Origin: Chamaea fasciata
Lineage: Eukaryota; Chordata; Aves; Passeriformes; Sylviidae
Assembly (NCBI GenBank): GCA_029207755.1
Contig: JARCOQ010000593.1
Coordinates: forward strand, 1-64,000
Direction: 5' to 3'
Length of the DNA stretch: 64,000 nucleotides
The translations under genes and the position numbers were made by a program. The notes beneath the pieces are model-generated. The model worked only from the letters and a program-made list of their open reading frames with translations, did not search any database and was not told the origin of the DNA. The first letter of the stretch is position 1; every line of letters begins with the position of its first letter. Shown one piece after another: positions 26,701 through 39,100 of this stretch.

Positions 26701-29700
26701 CTGCTGTCATTACCCCAGCATCCCAGAATTAACATTTTTCATTCCCACTTCTAGATTATTTATTTCCTAATGCCTTCCATTGCTCTCTTAAGACATGTTT
26801 TAGATCTGGTTATCCCACAGTTATTCCAAGTATTTTAGCTAGGCACGACATTGAGACTGAGGTTTACCTAAGTCATTAACTGAAAGCCAGGAGAAAAAAA
26901 CAAAACCAAACAAAATAAAGACCAAAACCAAAAACCAAAAAACCCAACCAAACAAACAAAAAAACCCCCAAAATCAAGACAGCTTTTTTCTGTAACCAAC
27001 AGCAAAGAAAGAAAAGCGTGTTTGCTTTCCTCACTCCCATCTTTACAGTCTCTCTGGTCTTAGCATCAAAATCAAGTTGTTCCTTTTGCTCTTCCCTTGC
27101 TATTTCTTCCCCCACCAAAAATCAAAACCTGATGTCATCTAGATCAACTTCGCAATGAGAACCACAGTGCTGGGAGAATGGCTACCTGAGCACAGAAACA
27201 CAGAGCTCAAAGCCTTAAACCTGGGCTAATCCTTCAGGAGAACGGGTCCATTCTCTCAGAGGAAAAATGGCAACCTGAACTGCATTAAAAAATGCAGGTT
27301 TTTGATCCCTCTTCAAGTGCACAGCACACAATATTTTGCTCTGCACATAGCTGTTTAAGCAGTCCATCATCAAGGCTTTCTAGCCTTTACTAGAAAGTGT
27401 CATTAACACGGGGGTTGGGACATTAAATGTCAGCTTTTACCATTAACTCATTTTAAAGGCATGTTCTCTTTCCATTTAAATCTGCACTGCACCTTCAGTT
27501 TGATTTTGGCAAGCAAGACAGAGTCACAAGACAAGAAAGATCAACCCAAAACTTCCAAAAGTGAATGTGACCTCTGAAGATTGCATCCTGTTTTACCAGC
27601 TGCTTCATCAACATCTGTGCACCTTGGAGTAGCCTGAGACATAGCAAAGGACACACTTACTGCTAATTTTGATTCTTTTATAGTAAAAATTCTTTAAGAG
27701 ATTTCAGGGAAGAAAAGAGCAAGTACCAAACAGTCTATAAAGGTTTCACTGGTATTATGATACAGCACATTAATAGCTTTAATGTGAAGAAAAAAAAATT
27801 ACATGTGGGCTAATAAAAAGCCTTCTTTTAATTCCCTCTGTAACACCTCTCCACGACTTGACCATCTGTACATTGATATATGAGTAAAAACACTCGAATG
27901 TGTGGTGCCAAGGGACTTGTAGATTCACAGAAGCTGACTACAACAGCACCACGTTGAGAACACCCCCTGCACAACCTTCAGCTCTGCACAAGAAGCCAAA
28001 ATTAGCACTTCCCCCCTCAGCTGCTTCAGAGTCGTGCTGACTTCACCAGCCAAAGAGTAATTTCATAAAACATCTGTCTGACCTAAAACAAAACTTGCAA
28101 AGAAACAAGGATAGGTTGAAGGTAAGGCAACTTGGGAAGATCTTTCCTCTGTAAAGATGCTACTGCACATCCACTCAGCTCAAAATACACCAACTCTTTA
28201 GGCATTTTTCTTTCACTCCTCAGTATTTTACTTGAATAAGCTACATATACTCTTATGAAAATGGTGCAAAGATTATAGATGTGTACAGGATATATATACA
28301 ACATTGTTTCTAGTACAAAATTCATAGCTTCAGATTTTTTCTAAATTCAAATTCATGGCTTAGAAATTTGCTTTGTAGGGAAACCGTATCACATTCTTCT
28401 AGAAATCAAATTTCCTTGGGAAATAAAAGGAGAAAGAACTTGAAAAACTATTTAAGAATATCTTAAGTTGCTCTAAATCAGGAACTATAGTAATTTTTTT
28501 GGTCTTGACTCACAGCAAAATGATTTTAACTAGGAAAACAGTCTCTGCAAACTTGAACTGAGCGTTTCACCAATGCAAGTAATGAGAGATGGTTGCTGTG
28601 AAGTGAATATTTCACCTCGGGATGTGTTTTGCAATCCAGCAAACCATAAGCTGTCAGGAGCATCTCATCTCAGTGACTTCCCTTAATAGTCCTCACAGGA
28701 TTTCTGACTCAGTCAGAATATGGTAAGGAGTATGGCCAAGCAGAGAAACCTCTTGATAACGTTTGTTTTTAAAGGAGGGGCAGAGTGGCATTTTTACATC
28801 TTTGCACAATAGTCCTATTTTTGCTGGGCCCAAGTTACCCTACATTGCACAGAATTTCTGATGTTAGGGTTGAAATTAGAACGGCAAATCCTAAACACCA
28901 AGGATGCAGTGTGTCCTTAAAGAGAAACATCAAAAGCTAGTACACTTTGTGCCAAGTTAAAGGTTTTGAGTACAAAGATGTAACAACAGAAAAGTTCATG
29001 CATGCTTATATGAAAAAATATGAAGTGTATCTGCAACCTAGGGCTTGGAAATTATTCATTAAAATAAGAAGGCCCAAGCCCTTAGATACTGTTTTGACTT
29101 TCTTCTTATTTTGATCTTAATGTGAAACAATTTACAACATCAAAATGTTGTTATATTTCAGAAGTTTTGTTTTAATTGTAATGCCGAATTATATAATAAT
29201 TATAATTTGCTTTTCAAATCATCTTTGAGAAGAAAGGAATAATAAAATTATCCTAGTAAAACCACTAGGGGATTATTGTTGCACTGGAATATCAAAGAAC
29301 TTCGGATGCATTGAAGATTTATTGTCGCACAAAACATCGAAGTGTTAATGATCTTAATCTGAAACTGGGTGTTCTTCCTTTGATTAGGCACTATACATCA
29401 GTATGACAGTCTTAATACTTTCTGGTTAGACTGATAAATGCAACAGATTTTGTTACGTTACTCAGTATGCCTGCAAGTTAATATAGAAATAAAACTATTT
29501 CCTTATAAATTTTAGATTATGCAGAGGTAAGCACAGTACAGCTGTTGCCTTATTTTGCAGTGCACACTGTATTATGAAATGGATTAAGCAACTTCCCACC
29601 CCCCAAACAGGAAAAATTATGGGAGTTTTTCCTCTGAGCTGATGTTCCTCCTAACAAATGCTTCAGTTCAAACTGATCAAGGCATTTAACATTTGAATGA

Positions 29701-32700
29701 GCTTACTAATTTAAGCAACAGTACTATGCTTACAGCCAGGAGCATACACACCTCACCTAACTGACTGAGCAAGGGGGACCTGCAAGTCCACAATTATTCT
29801 GGAATTTTCACTCTGTGGCTTACGAGTACCTCCATCTCATGTTTATTAGCAAGACTCAAACACAGCAAGAACAATCACATATTTCCTAAGATAATGAGCC
29901 CTTGTTAATTCTTCATTTATCCTTACTAAGAAAACCTAAGAAACCAAGCTTTATATTGCAAATGGATAACAGAAAAGAGCAAAAATTTTTCCTAAGAGTC
30001 ATATGGGAATAAAATAACTACATCCATTTCAAATTATTTCATGCATACCAAACCTTGCAAAGCAGGCATGCAAACATTCATGCCTAGGCACAAAGTATTT
30101 CTGCTGAGAAATGCAATCTTTCACTTGCACATCGCTGTAAGTTAATATAAATCTTTCAAAAGATTCCTCAGTATTTTTCATTTTTCAAACCCGAATTTAA
30201 ATAACATCCATCAAGAATTCACATAAGCAGAACAAGCACAGCAACAACAAATGAAAAAACGACTCTCTGAAGCAGACAGTTTAATGCCCAGCACGCAAGA
30301 CAACACAAACAAAACTAAAAGCAATGGCTCAAAATAGGCACTGTTTTTTCTCTTTTCATCAAAAGCTGATTATAACCCCTCTAAGAAACCAGCATGATCT
30401 CCACAGGCTTCACTGTCCTATATGAGGAAGATACAGTGGCATTTATTTGTTGGATTCACACAGTGGGTGTGTGACCCGCTCGAGCAGGGTGTGGAGGGCA
30501 GAGCTGGGCACACATACAGCTCCTGCCCAAGGTGCACAACAAACAAACACTGCTGCTGTTGCAGGACCACCTTCCCTACACAATTTTTCCTATAGGTGAT
30601 CTCATGCCGTGCAATTTGTAACAAGAAACTGAGAGAATCCAGGAATCAGGTGGCTCCAGAGAATGCTCGCTGATTTACAAGGTTAATTTCCCACAGCGGC
30701 ATCCAGACAGGTTAGTGAACTATGAAGCATTTTCCTTTCAGTAATGGAATGGAATAACATGCTGACAGAACAGACTGAAAATACTTAATTTCTCCCTCTT
30801 ACATAAGAATATTTAATGTGACTTCTAAATGACCCAGCTGAGAGAGGCATTCTTTCCTTAGATAAAATACATGACAGAGAAGAAAAAAAATATCTTTTGA
30901 AACAACTCTCCCTAAATTATATGGGCTTTGCAGGATATTCCATGACCAGAATGAAATCTAAGTAAACAAAGGAGGATGCCAAATTTCAGATTCCTAAGGT
31001 TCATGAAGTTGAATTCTACAGCTCATGATGACCACAGTGGTTTCAGAGAGAGGATGACAACGTTTGATGTTGGCCAAGAGTCCACAGGAGATGATGATGC
31101 TACTGAGTGATGAACAACACACACCTCTGAGTTTCCCTGTCATTCTGAACAGAATTCCTGACTGTACAATCATGCAGCAGAAAGACAGCCAGGAACCAAA
31201 GAAAATTCCCAAACAACCCCACAGAGAAGCCCCCCACCAGCTCTGCACTGCTTTCATCAAGAGGTATCAGACCACAGCTTTTTTAATGACATGCTCTTCA
31301 CAACAGTACTCCATACATGAAATTTCATGTGAATAGCTGCACTGAACATGCTGGAATTACAGAAGAAATTTCCAGCTGCAGTAGAAAATTAGACATTTGA
31401 TGGAACTGAGCAACTGAAAGTGTTTGTTATAAATATCTACAAGTATTTTTATAAGAGTCCAGCATCACTCTATCCTGCATCTAAGCAAACAAATATTTAG
31501 CATAACCTGCTCAACTCTGCAGCATAACACTAATGACAAGATTTCTTTTAAAGGTAATTTGTATTATTATCACTCTGATAATAACACATTACTGTCATTA
31601 ACTGCAACTCATGAAAAATAAAAATACACTGCTTAACATGAATATTGCTTTCTGTTGGTTTAAAGGAGGAGGCTGACTGTCATTCTGCTCCAAGAGAAGC
31701 ATACAAGGCTTGGCATGAAAACCCCTTTGGTTTATATTTTCGAGAAATCACCATTTCCCCCTGGCCTTGGTCAGAACTTCTTTTAGATTCCCTAAATGCC
31801 ACCAAAAGCAGGAGACATTGGCTCTACAGTTGGCCTGTTCAGGAAGGTATGAGGGATTTTCCAGATAACACATTCAAATAGTCTCTGGTGAGTACACTAG
31901 GATTTATGACAACAATTAATACAAACTGAATCAAAAAGGAAGATAAAATGTTTTAAGTTTAGATATTATTGCAAATTCTGGTTTTTAAGATCAGAATTTT
32001 TCCAAGAATGCTCAGTCATTCTCCTGCAGCAACAGTCTTTTGAGCTGTCAGTGTGAATTGTCCACGGTTCATCCTGAAATTAAAGAAAATCCCTGGCAGC
32101 AAAAGTGAAGAGTCAGCCAAAACCTATCCATTTCACTCACTGCCAACTTGCTCTCAATCTCTCCATTACTCTCTGGAAGCTCCTCTACCAACTTTCCTTT
32201 CTTTTCCTATGTTAAGGGACAGAGGGATGGCTCTTCATACTTTTGGAGCATCTTCAGAGAAAATTTTAATAGAAGTACCCGTGTTTTATTATTTCCTCAA
32301 TCTCATATTACATAAAACTATCTAAAACAGCCTCTCCTTTGGAATAAATTTGATGCCACCACTGATACGCCCATTGCACTTTACTACTATCTGAATAGGA
32401 CCGAATGTTAAGTGATCTTGTTTTATTGTTCTAATATAATACCGAGAAGAAAGAAAAGTCAGTTAAAAAGCTTATTGCTGAAAAATGAATTTCTTATGAA
32501 TTCTCTCTAAGTGAATAGAGAGACAGATTGCAGCTTCCTTATGAAGGAGGTTACTGGGGAACTGGCTTCTCTAATTCACACTCTCAAATAAATCCATTCT
32601 GACAAATGCTTTAAAACACATGTGAAAACCTTCTTTTAGTGTTAAAAGAAATAAAAAATACATTAGGAGAAAGGAAATTTCCCTACATGAAGACTCCACA

Positions 32701-34690
32701 CAGTACTTCAAGAGACACTTCAAGTGCAGCCATATGCCTATGAAAACTGGATTTACACAATCTCCTGTCACTAGAATTCGTTTATTGACAGCACAAAGTA
32801 CCCAGTAACTGCAGGGTCATCTTGCACTAGCATGCAGCTTCCCTCCCGCCTACAGAAAAGGTGTTTGTTTGCTGCTATTTCAGGAGTCCTGTTCACCCTG
32901 ACCTACAGCGCCCTGTTTTTTATGGTAGATACAAAGCATACTGGAAGATGGAGGAAATCGAGTCCCCTCTACCAACAAGTAGACTAAAACCAAGCTTAAC
33001 TCTGCCAGCTTTTCTGTTGGTAATTACACCAGGTTACAAAATTGCTGTTACAAAAAACATGATCAAACTTCAAGGAACCACACCAAAGATCTGAGGGATT
33101 CTAAAGTAAAGTTAAACAAATGTTTTCAGCCCACTACACAGACACTCATTTCTAATACAGTAAAAATACAGGACTGATGTGAATATTTTAAGAAATCATG
33201 GACTAAGCCAGCCTGAACTCTAATACAGGTAGAATCACCATTTTTTTCAGGACAATAAAGCTTGGAACTTGCATACACAACAAAATCCTTCTCCGCACGA
33301 TTTACTGGCAGAAATCATCCACAAAGTTGGCCAAAAGAAAATTTTGAACCCTTTCACCTTACATATGCAGTACAAAACATTACCTGCTGCACTACAGAGA
33401 AGCAAGTCTTTTAAGAGAGTCACCTGTACCATGCAAAGTCACAGTAAAATATGACACATTTTTTCCAACTCAGTATTTATGCAGAGGGCAGAGTGTACAG
33501 GGAAGGGGAGAAAAGAATCATTATTTAATTGCAAAGCATTGCTAGAAGAAAAGCAGGTTAAGGCAGCAAAAAAGCCAAATGCCAGTAACTTTAGCTGAAC
33601 AATAGTAACTAGAGACAATTGCCACAACAATTCCACATGGCTAGAATTAAGATTTGTGACAGCTCAGAGCTAAAGGAGGCACAACTTATGACTAGTTTCT
33701 TGCTATGATTAGAACAACTGCAAAAACAGAACCAGAGACACAGATTCTTGTAATGAAGACACTGAGAAACTACACTGATAATAAATCAGAGTTCCTCCCT
33801 GCAGTTATCAAATGGGATATCACTTCAGAAGCCTGATAACCTACACAACACAGTCTGGCTGCCAGGCTCACAAGAGATGATGCGAGCTTTGGGCTAGAAA
33901 ATAAATATCCATTACCATGACCTTTCTACTGCACGTTACTAAGACTTGCTCCTATCTGGAATCCAAATATCTTCCAGATAAGTAACTTGCACTTTCATTG
34001 TAAGGTCCACAACTACCTGGAAAACCATTTACTGCATCTCTAGCGTAAATGTTATCTTTCTCACAACTGAAAGTTAATTACAAATTATGGATTCAGCCCA
34101 GAATGATTCACATTTCCCCTGGGGGTTAAGGAACAGAACCAGATCATTGCACACAATCACAGCCATAATGCAAAATAAATCTGTAAGTCTCTTAAACAAT
34201 TGTTGCTTAAAACTCTTTAAATGAGTCTGTTCTGTGGCTCAGAAATTAAGAGGAAAATGACAAATGCAATCACTTGCAGTGCATCCGAGCCCTGAATGAC
34301 CTCATGACACAAGTCAAGCCTGTCTAGGCCCAACACCATCTTCCGAGAACATTTCATTAAAGCTGAAAGAACACTTATTTCTACCTACAAGAACCCTAAA
34401 GAAATCATTTCAGGAAAAAAGCTGTCATTAGTACCAGAACATGTCTCAAATACCTGCTATGTCATTTAGAAACTGCATTGCACCATGACAGCAACTTATT
34501 TCTAGAACACTCTTTTTGACAGATACAATGCTATTGCACTAAAAATAACGTGGGTCAAACAATGAGGAAAGGAGGATATTCTAACACAGACATGGCTTAC
34601 TGCATTTGTACAATGTTTCAGCAACATCTAGAAAGAAAAAAAACCTTGTTTTAAGGCCTGACTGCAAGTTAAAAGTTTTGCATTCTGGTT
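20722..34690. other. Long AT-rich non-coding stretch, no gene recognised
   Basis: Nearly 14 kb without a convincing exon. Open frames are short (up to about 115 codons), lie on both strands and match no family I know. Low-complexity tracts include a C/A-rich run with AACC and AAAC motifs at 26887-26975. A small tandem duplication at 24585-24642 is listed separately. No CR1-type 3' end (ATTCTATG repeats) was seen. The A- and CA-rich runs on the plus strand would fit an intron of a leftward transcript, but that is inference only. Confidence 0.55.
24585..24642. repeat. Perfect tandem duplication, 2 x 29 bp
   Basis: The 29-bp unit beginning AGTATATCCAGGTAACTCC (24585-24613) is repeated exactly at 24614-24642. 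The identity of both copies in otherwise unique DNA implies a recent slippage or micro-duplication. Confidence 0.95.
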
Positions 34691-35110
34691 GGGTCACAGG
34701 GTACGAGTAACTCACCCACCATCACAGGCCTGGTGACAGAAGGGCTTTCCTGGTGGCAGAAGGGCTTCCCTGGCGCAGCTGATCCTCCAGAGCCTCCTGA
34801 GGCCTCCCCCTGCCCTCAGGCACGAGGCTGCTCTGCCCAGGGCCGTGCCCAGCACTGCACACTGACCCCAAACACACCAGGAGCCCACTGGGGCCACAGC
34901 AACCGCCTGGCGCCCCCAACACTCCATGGACAGCAGCCCATTATGACCACAGCAACAGCCTGGCACCCAAACATTCCCACCACTGCTGTCTCCTGGGAAA
35001 CAGATGCAGAACCCAGGAATATGATTACCCCTATTAGCAGTACCACGACACAGGCTACCATTGCTACCAGTGATAAAAATTCAACCAAAATCCCATCCAT
35101 TTCATTCTGC
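34691..35110. other. GC-richer patch with a 20-bp imperfect direct repeat
   Basis: Composition shifts to GC-rich inside AT-rich surroundings. TGGTGACAGAAGGGCTTTCC near 34731 is followed directly by TGGTGGCAGAAGGGCTTCCC. Open frames of 94-132 codons on both strands reflect low stop density only. No protein family was recognised. Confidence 0.45.
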
Positions 35111-35983
35111 TGCCAACCCTCTCTGATTTAGCTAAGAGAATCATCTACATTTCCTCCAAAGATCTGATCTACTTCATAAACCATTTATTTCCAATTTCAA
35201 TCCAAACAACTTGCATATAAATATTTTACCATTTCCCTAAATAATATCCACATTTACCTGGAAACCATTTACTGCATCTCTACTATAAATATTACGTTAT
35301 TCAACTTCATTACAAATTTATCTCAAATTTAGAGTCCAATTTAGGTCAAGGTTTTCAGCCTTCCTAAAGTACAGTTCCATTTTTAACCTGTATTTCCATC
35401 TTCTATCAATACATAGTAAAAGCAAGTACACAATGCATTCAGTTCCCCTTAATTTTTTAAGCCAAAACTAAAAATAAGAACAAACCCAAACTTCAACCTG
35501 GTCACTGTCACAGATATGCTCTCAGACATACTTTCTCCATTTTTGGACCATTACCTCACTCTTCCTGATACTCTTCATATTGTTTTCAAAATCTTTGCAC
35601 AGTGATTTGACCATTTAACTGAGACTTCAGCAGCACAGGAACCAGCTTTAGGCAACCCCTGGACAAAGAAGGTAATACTCATAAGCCTATTAAACCCGCC
35701 CATTTTTCCTAGAGTTCAAAAGCTCAGACTGTGGGGGGTTCTGCAACAAACGCAACCTGCACGCCCAGAACCTGACGGGCACGTTCAGTTCGAGTCGCCT
35801 GTGAGGACACCCACGGCCCTTTCTCCTTCATGAGGGAAGCACCGCACTAGAGGAGTAGAGGAGCGCCCCTCTCCATGACGCCCTTCCCGCCAGCGAACAC
35901 CGCACGCCCTCATGCGACATCACACGGCTCGCCCCACCAGTCAGCACCCAGAAACACGGAAGCAGAGGATTGCTTTCTTCCAA

Positions 35984-36190
35984 AGTGATTTCTCATTTCC
36001 CGGGCTAGGAGACACACTTGTGCTGCTGTGGTAGCTTCTCTGCTTCTGCAGAGCACAGACAGCACACGCGGCTGCCGCGCCAAGCCACAAGAAAGAGCCG
36101 GCAAGAGCACTAGATCTGACGAAAAAGAGATTTCTCGCTTCCCGGGCTAGGAGATGCACTTGCGCTGCTGCAGGAGCTTCTCTGGTTGCA
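35984..36190. repeat. About 1.5 copies of a ~142-146 bp repeat
   Basis: The motif TTTCTCATTTCCCGGGCTAGG near 35988 recurs as TTTCTCGCTTCCCGGGCTAGG near 36130. Each is followed by a CTGCTG..AGCTTCTCTG block and, in the first copy, by GCACACGCGGCTGC. The same family in the same orientation makes up the cluster at 42690-43015. It is GC- and CpG-richer than its surroundings. Confidence 0.85.
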
Positions 36191-39100
36191 ATATAAAGGA
36201 GAAAAGAACCTACACAGAAAAATGCAGTGTTTGATTTCATAATGTATGTCCTGAAGTCTCCACTGTGATCCAATCCCAAAACATTCCTGCAGTGTCAAGT
36301 CAACAGCTGGAGAGCAATTGTTTGGGTTTTGGGTTTTTTTATTAGATTTAAGAGGGAAAATTTAAGGGAGATGCTCGATAAGCTTCTAAGACTCCAAACC
36401 ACCCAAAGAAGGTAATAAGAACACGGCAAAAAACTGTCTGTTTTTCACTAAACAGGATTAAACTACTATGGGAGACTTTTTTAGGCAAGTCACTATTAGG
36501 CAGAGCGGCAGTACCATAAATTAACAGCCCTGTTGTTCAATTCACTTTTGGAAGAAATTCCAGTTCTGAGCTAATTGAGTCAGTTGGAAGTCATCAAAAA
36601 CTGTGGATTGCTGCAGAGGAGAAGAGTTTTTCCTACCCCTTACCTAGTACCAAGGAAAGTAAGGTCTCCCCAACAAGATATTCAGAGATTACTGCTGTGA
36701 AATGAGTCTTCTTTGCAAGGAAGGAAGCTGCTGTTAGAGCTCCTAGGGTCATTCTAAAAACCTCAGACAAAAAACTCACAGTCAATTCTAAAGAAGCCAC
36801 CAGTAGAAATACCAAACTCATTTGAAGCATCATGCAGTGCCTGGGTAAGTAGGAAAGAAAAATGGAGAAAGAGTAAATTATTACCCGTTGAAAACTAGAC
36901 CAAGCAAGATGCACAAGTTGACCACACCTAAAAAAGGCACTGCTTCTAAATGGGGACAGATCTTAAAACAATAATCCTGAGTTTATGCACCTGAGAATTC
37001 CAAGATTTGAAGAACCGACTAAAGAAAACCAAACAAACAGCAATAACAACAAAAAGAAACAAGGATTAAAAACTTGCCTGTCAATAGAAATACCTGTTTT
37101 ATAGGAGTTTTTAGGTTTGGTTTCAAAGATTTGACTTACTCCCAAATGAAGAGTCCACAGCAGCCTTCATCCAGAAAGAATCTCCAGGACTAGCCTTGCA
37201 AACATTTAACCAGAAGCAGGCTTCTGAAAGCCCAGCTACAGTAGCTCAAAACAGCAGCTAATTCACTCTAACCATTACTTTTTCCATCTTCCTGTACACA
37301 GATACAACATAAAGGCACAGCCTAAAGCCTTTTACTGCATCTTCCCCTTGCCAAAAGTTTCGGCTGCCCCAGCTTAGGACAAATTGAGAAAGAGACAAGA
37401 GAAAGCAGCTAAATCCTAAGGAAAGTGCACAGCCCTTCCCTGCTCTTAAACTCAGGCTCTTGATTGGCTTTAGCTGTAGACAAAGTCAAAATATGCCTTA
37501 AGTGCCTTAAGCAAAGAAGAGACTCTATTGGTTGACAGAAAAGCCCTCAAGTCCAGTTCAAAGTTCAGTAGCATTGCCTTTTAGAAAGTTAACTAATTCC
37601 TAGACATAATATAAACATAACAGAGCATTGCTAACATTGCTAGACACAATAGGTAGGCTGTAGGCCTAGGCCTCCTGTAAGAAATAACCCCATTGTCACA
37701 CAACTGTCTTACACCAGGATAGGTGCAAAAAGACAGGAATTCACTTTCCTATTTATCTTCCAGATTATGTCTGTCCTGATTAACTGTTAGAAACATATAG
37801 AAAGAGGTGCAAGTACAAAACCTAGAATATTAGATGTATTTATACAGACTTCCACTGTCATTTCCAGAAACACCTTCTCTCAAGAACTTCACTCTCTTTT
37901 CCAATTTCTAGAATAAAAGAGACAGTATTCCTAGGACACTAATTAATTTTCAGCTGAATCTGATTAGTGCAGCTGCTGGACTGCAGAGCCTTGTCTTGCA
38001 CAAGTTACAACTGAAAGCACAAAATACTGGATGGGAGAATAAAATGCCTCCTTTGGTTTTTCCTCCATTCAAAGGTATGGATGTGTCACCCAGAACACTT
38101 TGCCACTAGCTCACCTCTACTAACGTCTTGATACAGATCTACAACAATTTCTGCAGGCCAATGATACGTGAGCTAATTTATAAATAATGAATCAAATTAA
38201 AATACATTCAGGTAATAAACGTGCACATTTACATAGAAAACATTTGCTGAAAAACACTAAACACTAGCAACAAAATTGTATTTTCTCATTTTTTGACAGT
38301 ATCTGGATCAAAGAAAATACACACCATGACTAAGCTCTTGAGTTTGAAGGCTAAAATGGATTTGACAGTAAGGGCCCATGACACCTGGCACTTGTTTAGT
38401 CTTGAAATCTCTAACCAGATGCAATCTCTGTTGGCTAACTTCTTCACTATTAGAAATTAGCAGAACTCCTGCACTGCCACAGTGACTGCAACATGTTCAT
38501 GGTTTGTTGGGACCTAAAATCTCTCCACTTTTTTTTTCCTTCTCATTATATTCATGGCTTTTCCTCCCCAAATCTTCAATTTTTTCCCCCTCATTAGAAG
38601 AAAATTCCTTCTGTCCTAAAATCTGGGGGATGTTTTGAATGGTTAGATTCCAAGGGGGGGTGGAAATTTCTCTCCTACCAAAATTCAGAAAATAGTTTTC
38701 TGATTCTTTTGCACTGCCCGTAACTTCACTGTTATTGATTAGTCAGAATCCTCACAGCAAAGGTTAATTTAACAAGGATGCAGAGAGCAGAACTGCATTT
38801 TCACTGCCTAGACTAGAAAAGAACTGAATTTTCCTGGGTATCACAATTGGATACCGCTGACAGAGGCTGCCTTAAACTGGCTTTATTATCAAAACAGAAA
38901 GAGGGAGAATGACAGCAGGAAAACGGGAGAAAAATCAGAACATGCTGAACTCAATGGAAACAGAGAGTGCAGTTAAGATCAGCTCCCTGGCTAGAGGTAC
39001 TGAGGGACAGATGTCTGTATTTGGCTGATCAGAATGAAAGAAATCAGCATAAGGGGCAAAATGTCTAAAAGTGGAATGGATGTAAGAGCAGAATTCTTTG

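Noticed and set aside
29040..29106. Transposon-like palindrome (AGGGCTTGG with CCAAGCCCT, and ATTAAAATAAGAAG with a gapped partner)
   Set aside because: Arms are short or interrupted, with no target duplication or terminal motif, so chance pairing in AT-rich DNA is likely.
20722..34690. CR1 retrotransposon 3' ends
   Set aside because: I looked for ATTCTATG-type terminal repeats on both strands and saw none clear enough to call.
35770..35810. tRNA gene suggested by GTTCGAGTC near 35788
   Set aside because: Only a B-box-like word is present. No A box and no cloverleaf or acceptor stem could be built around it.
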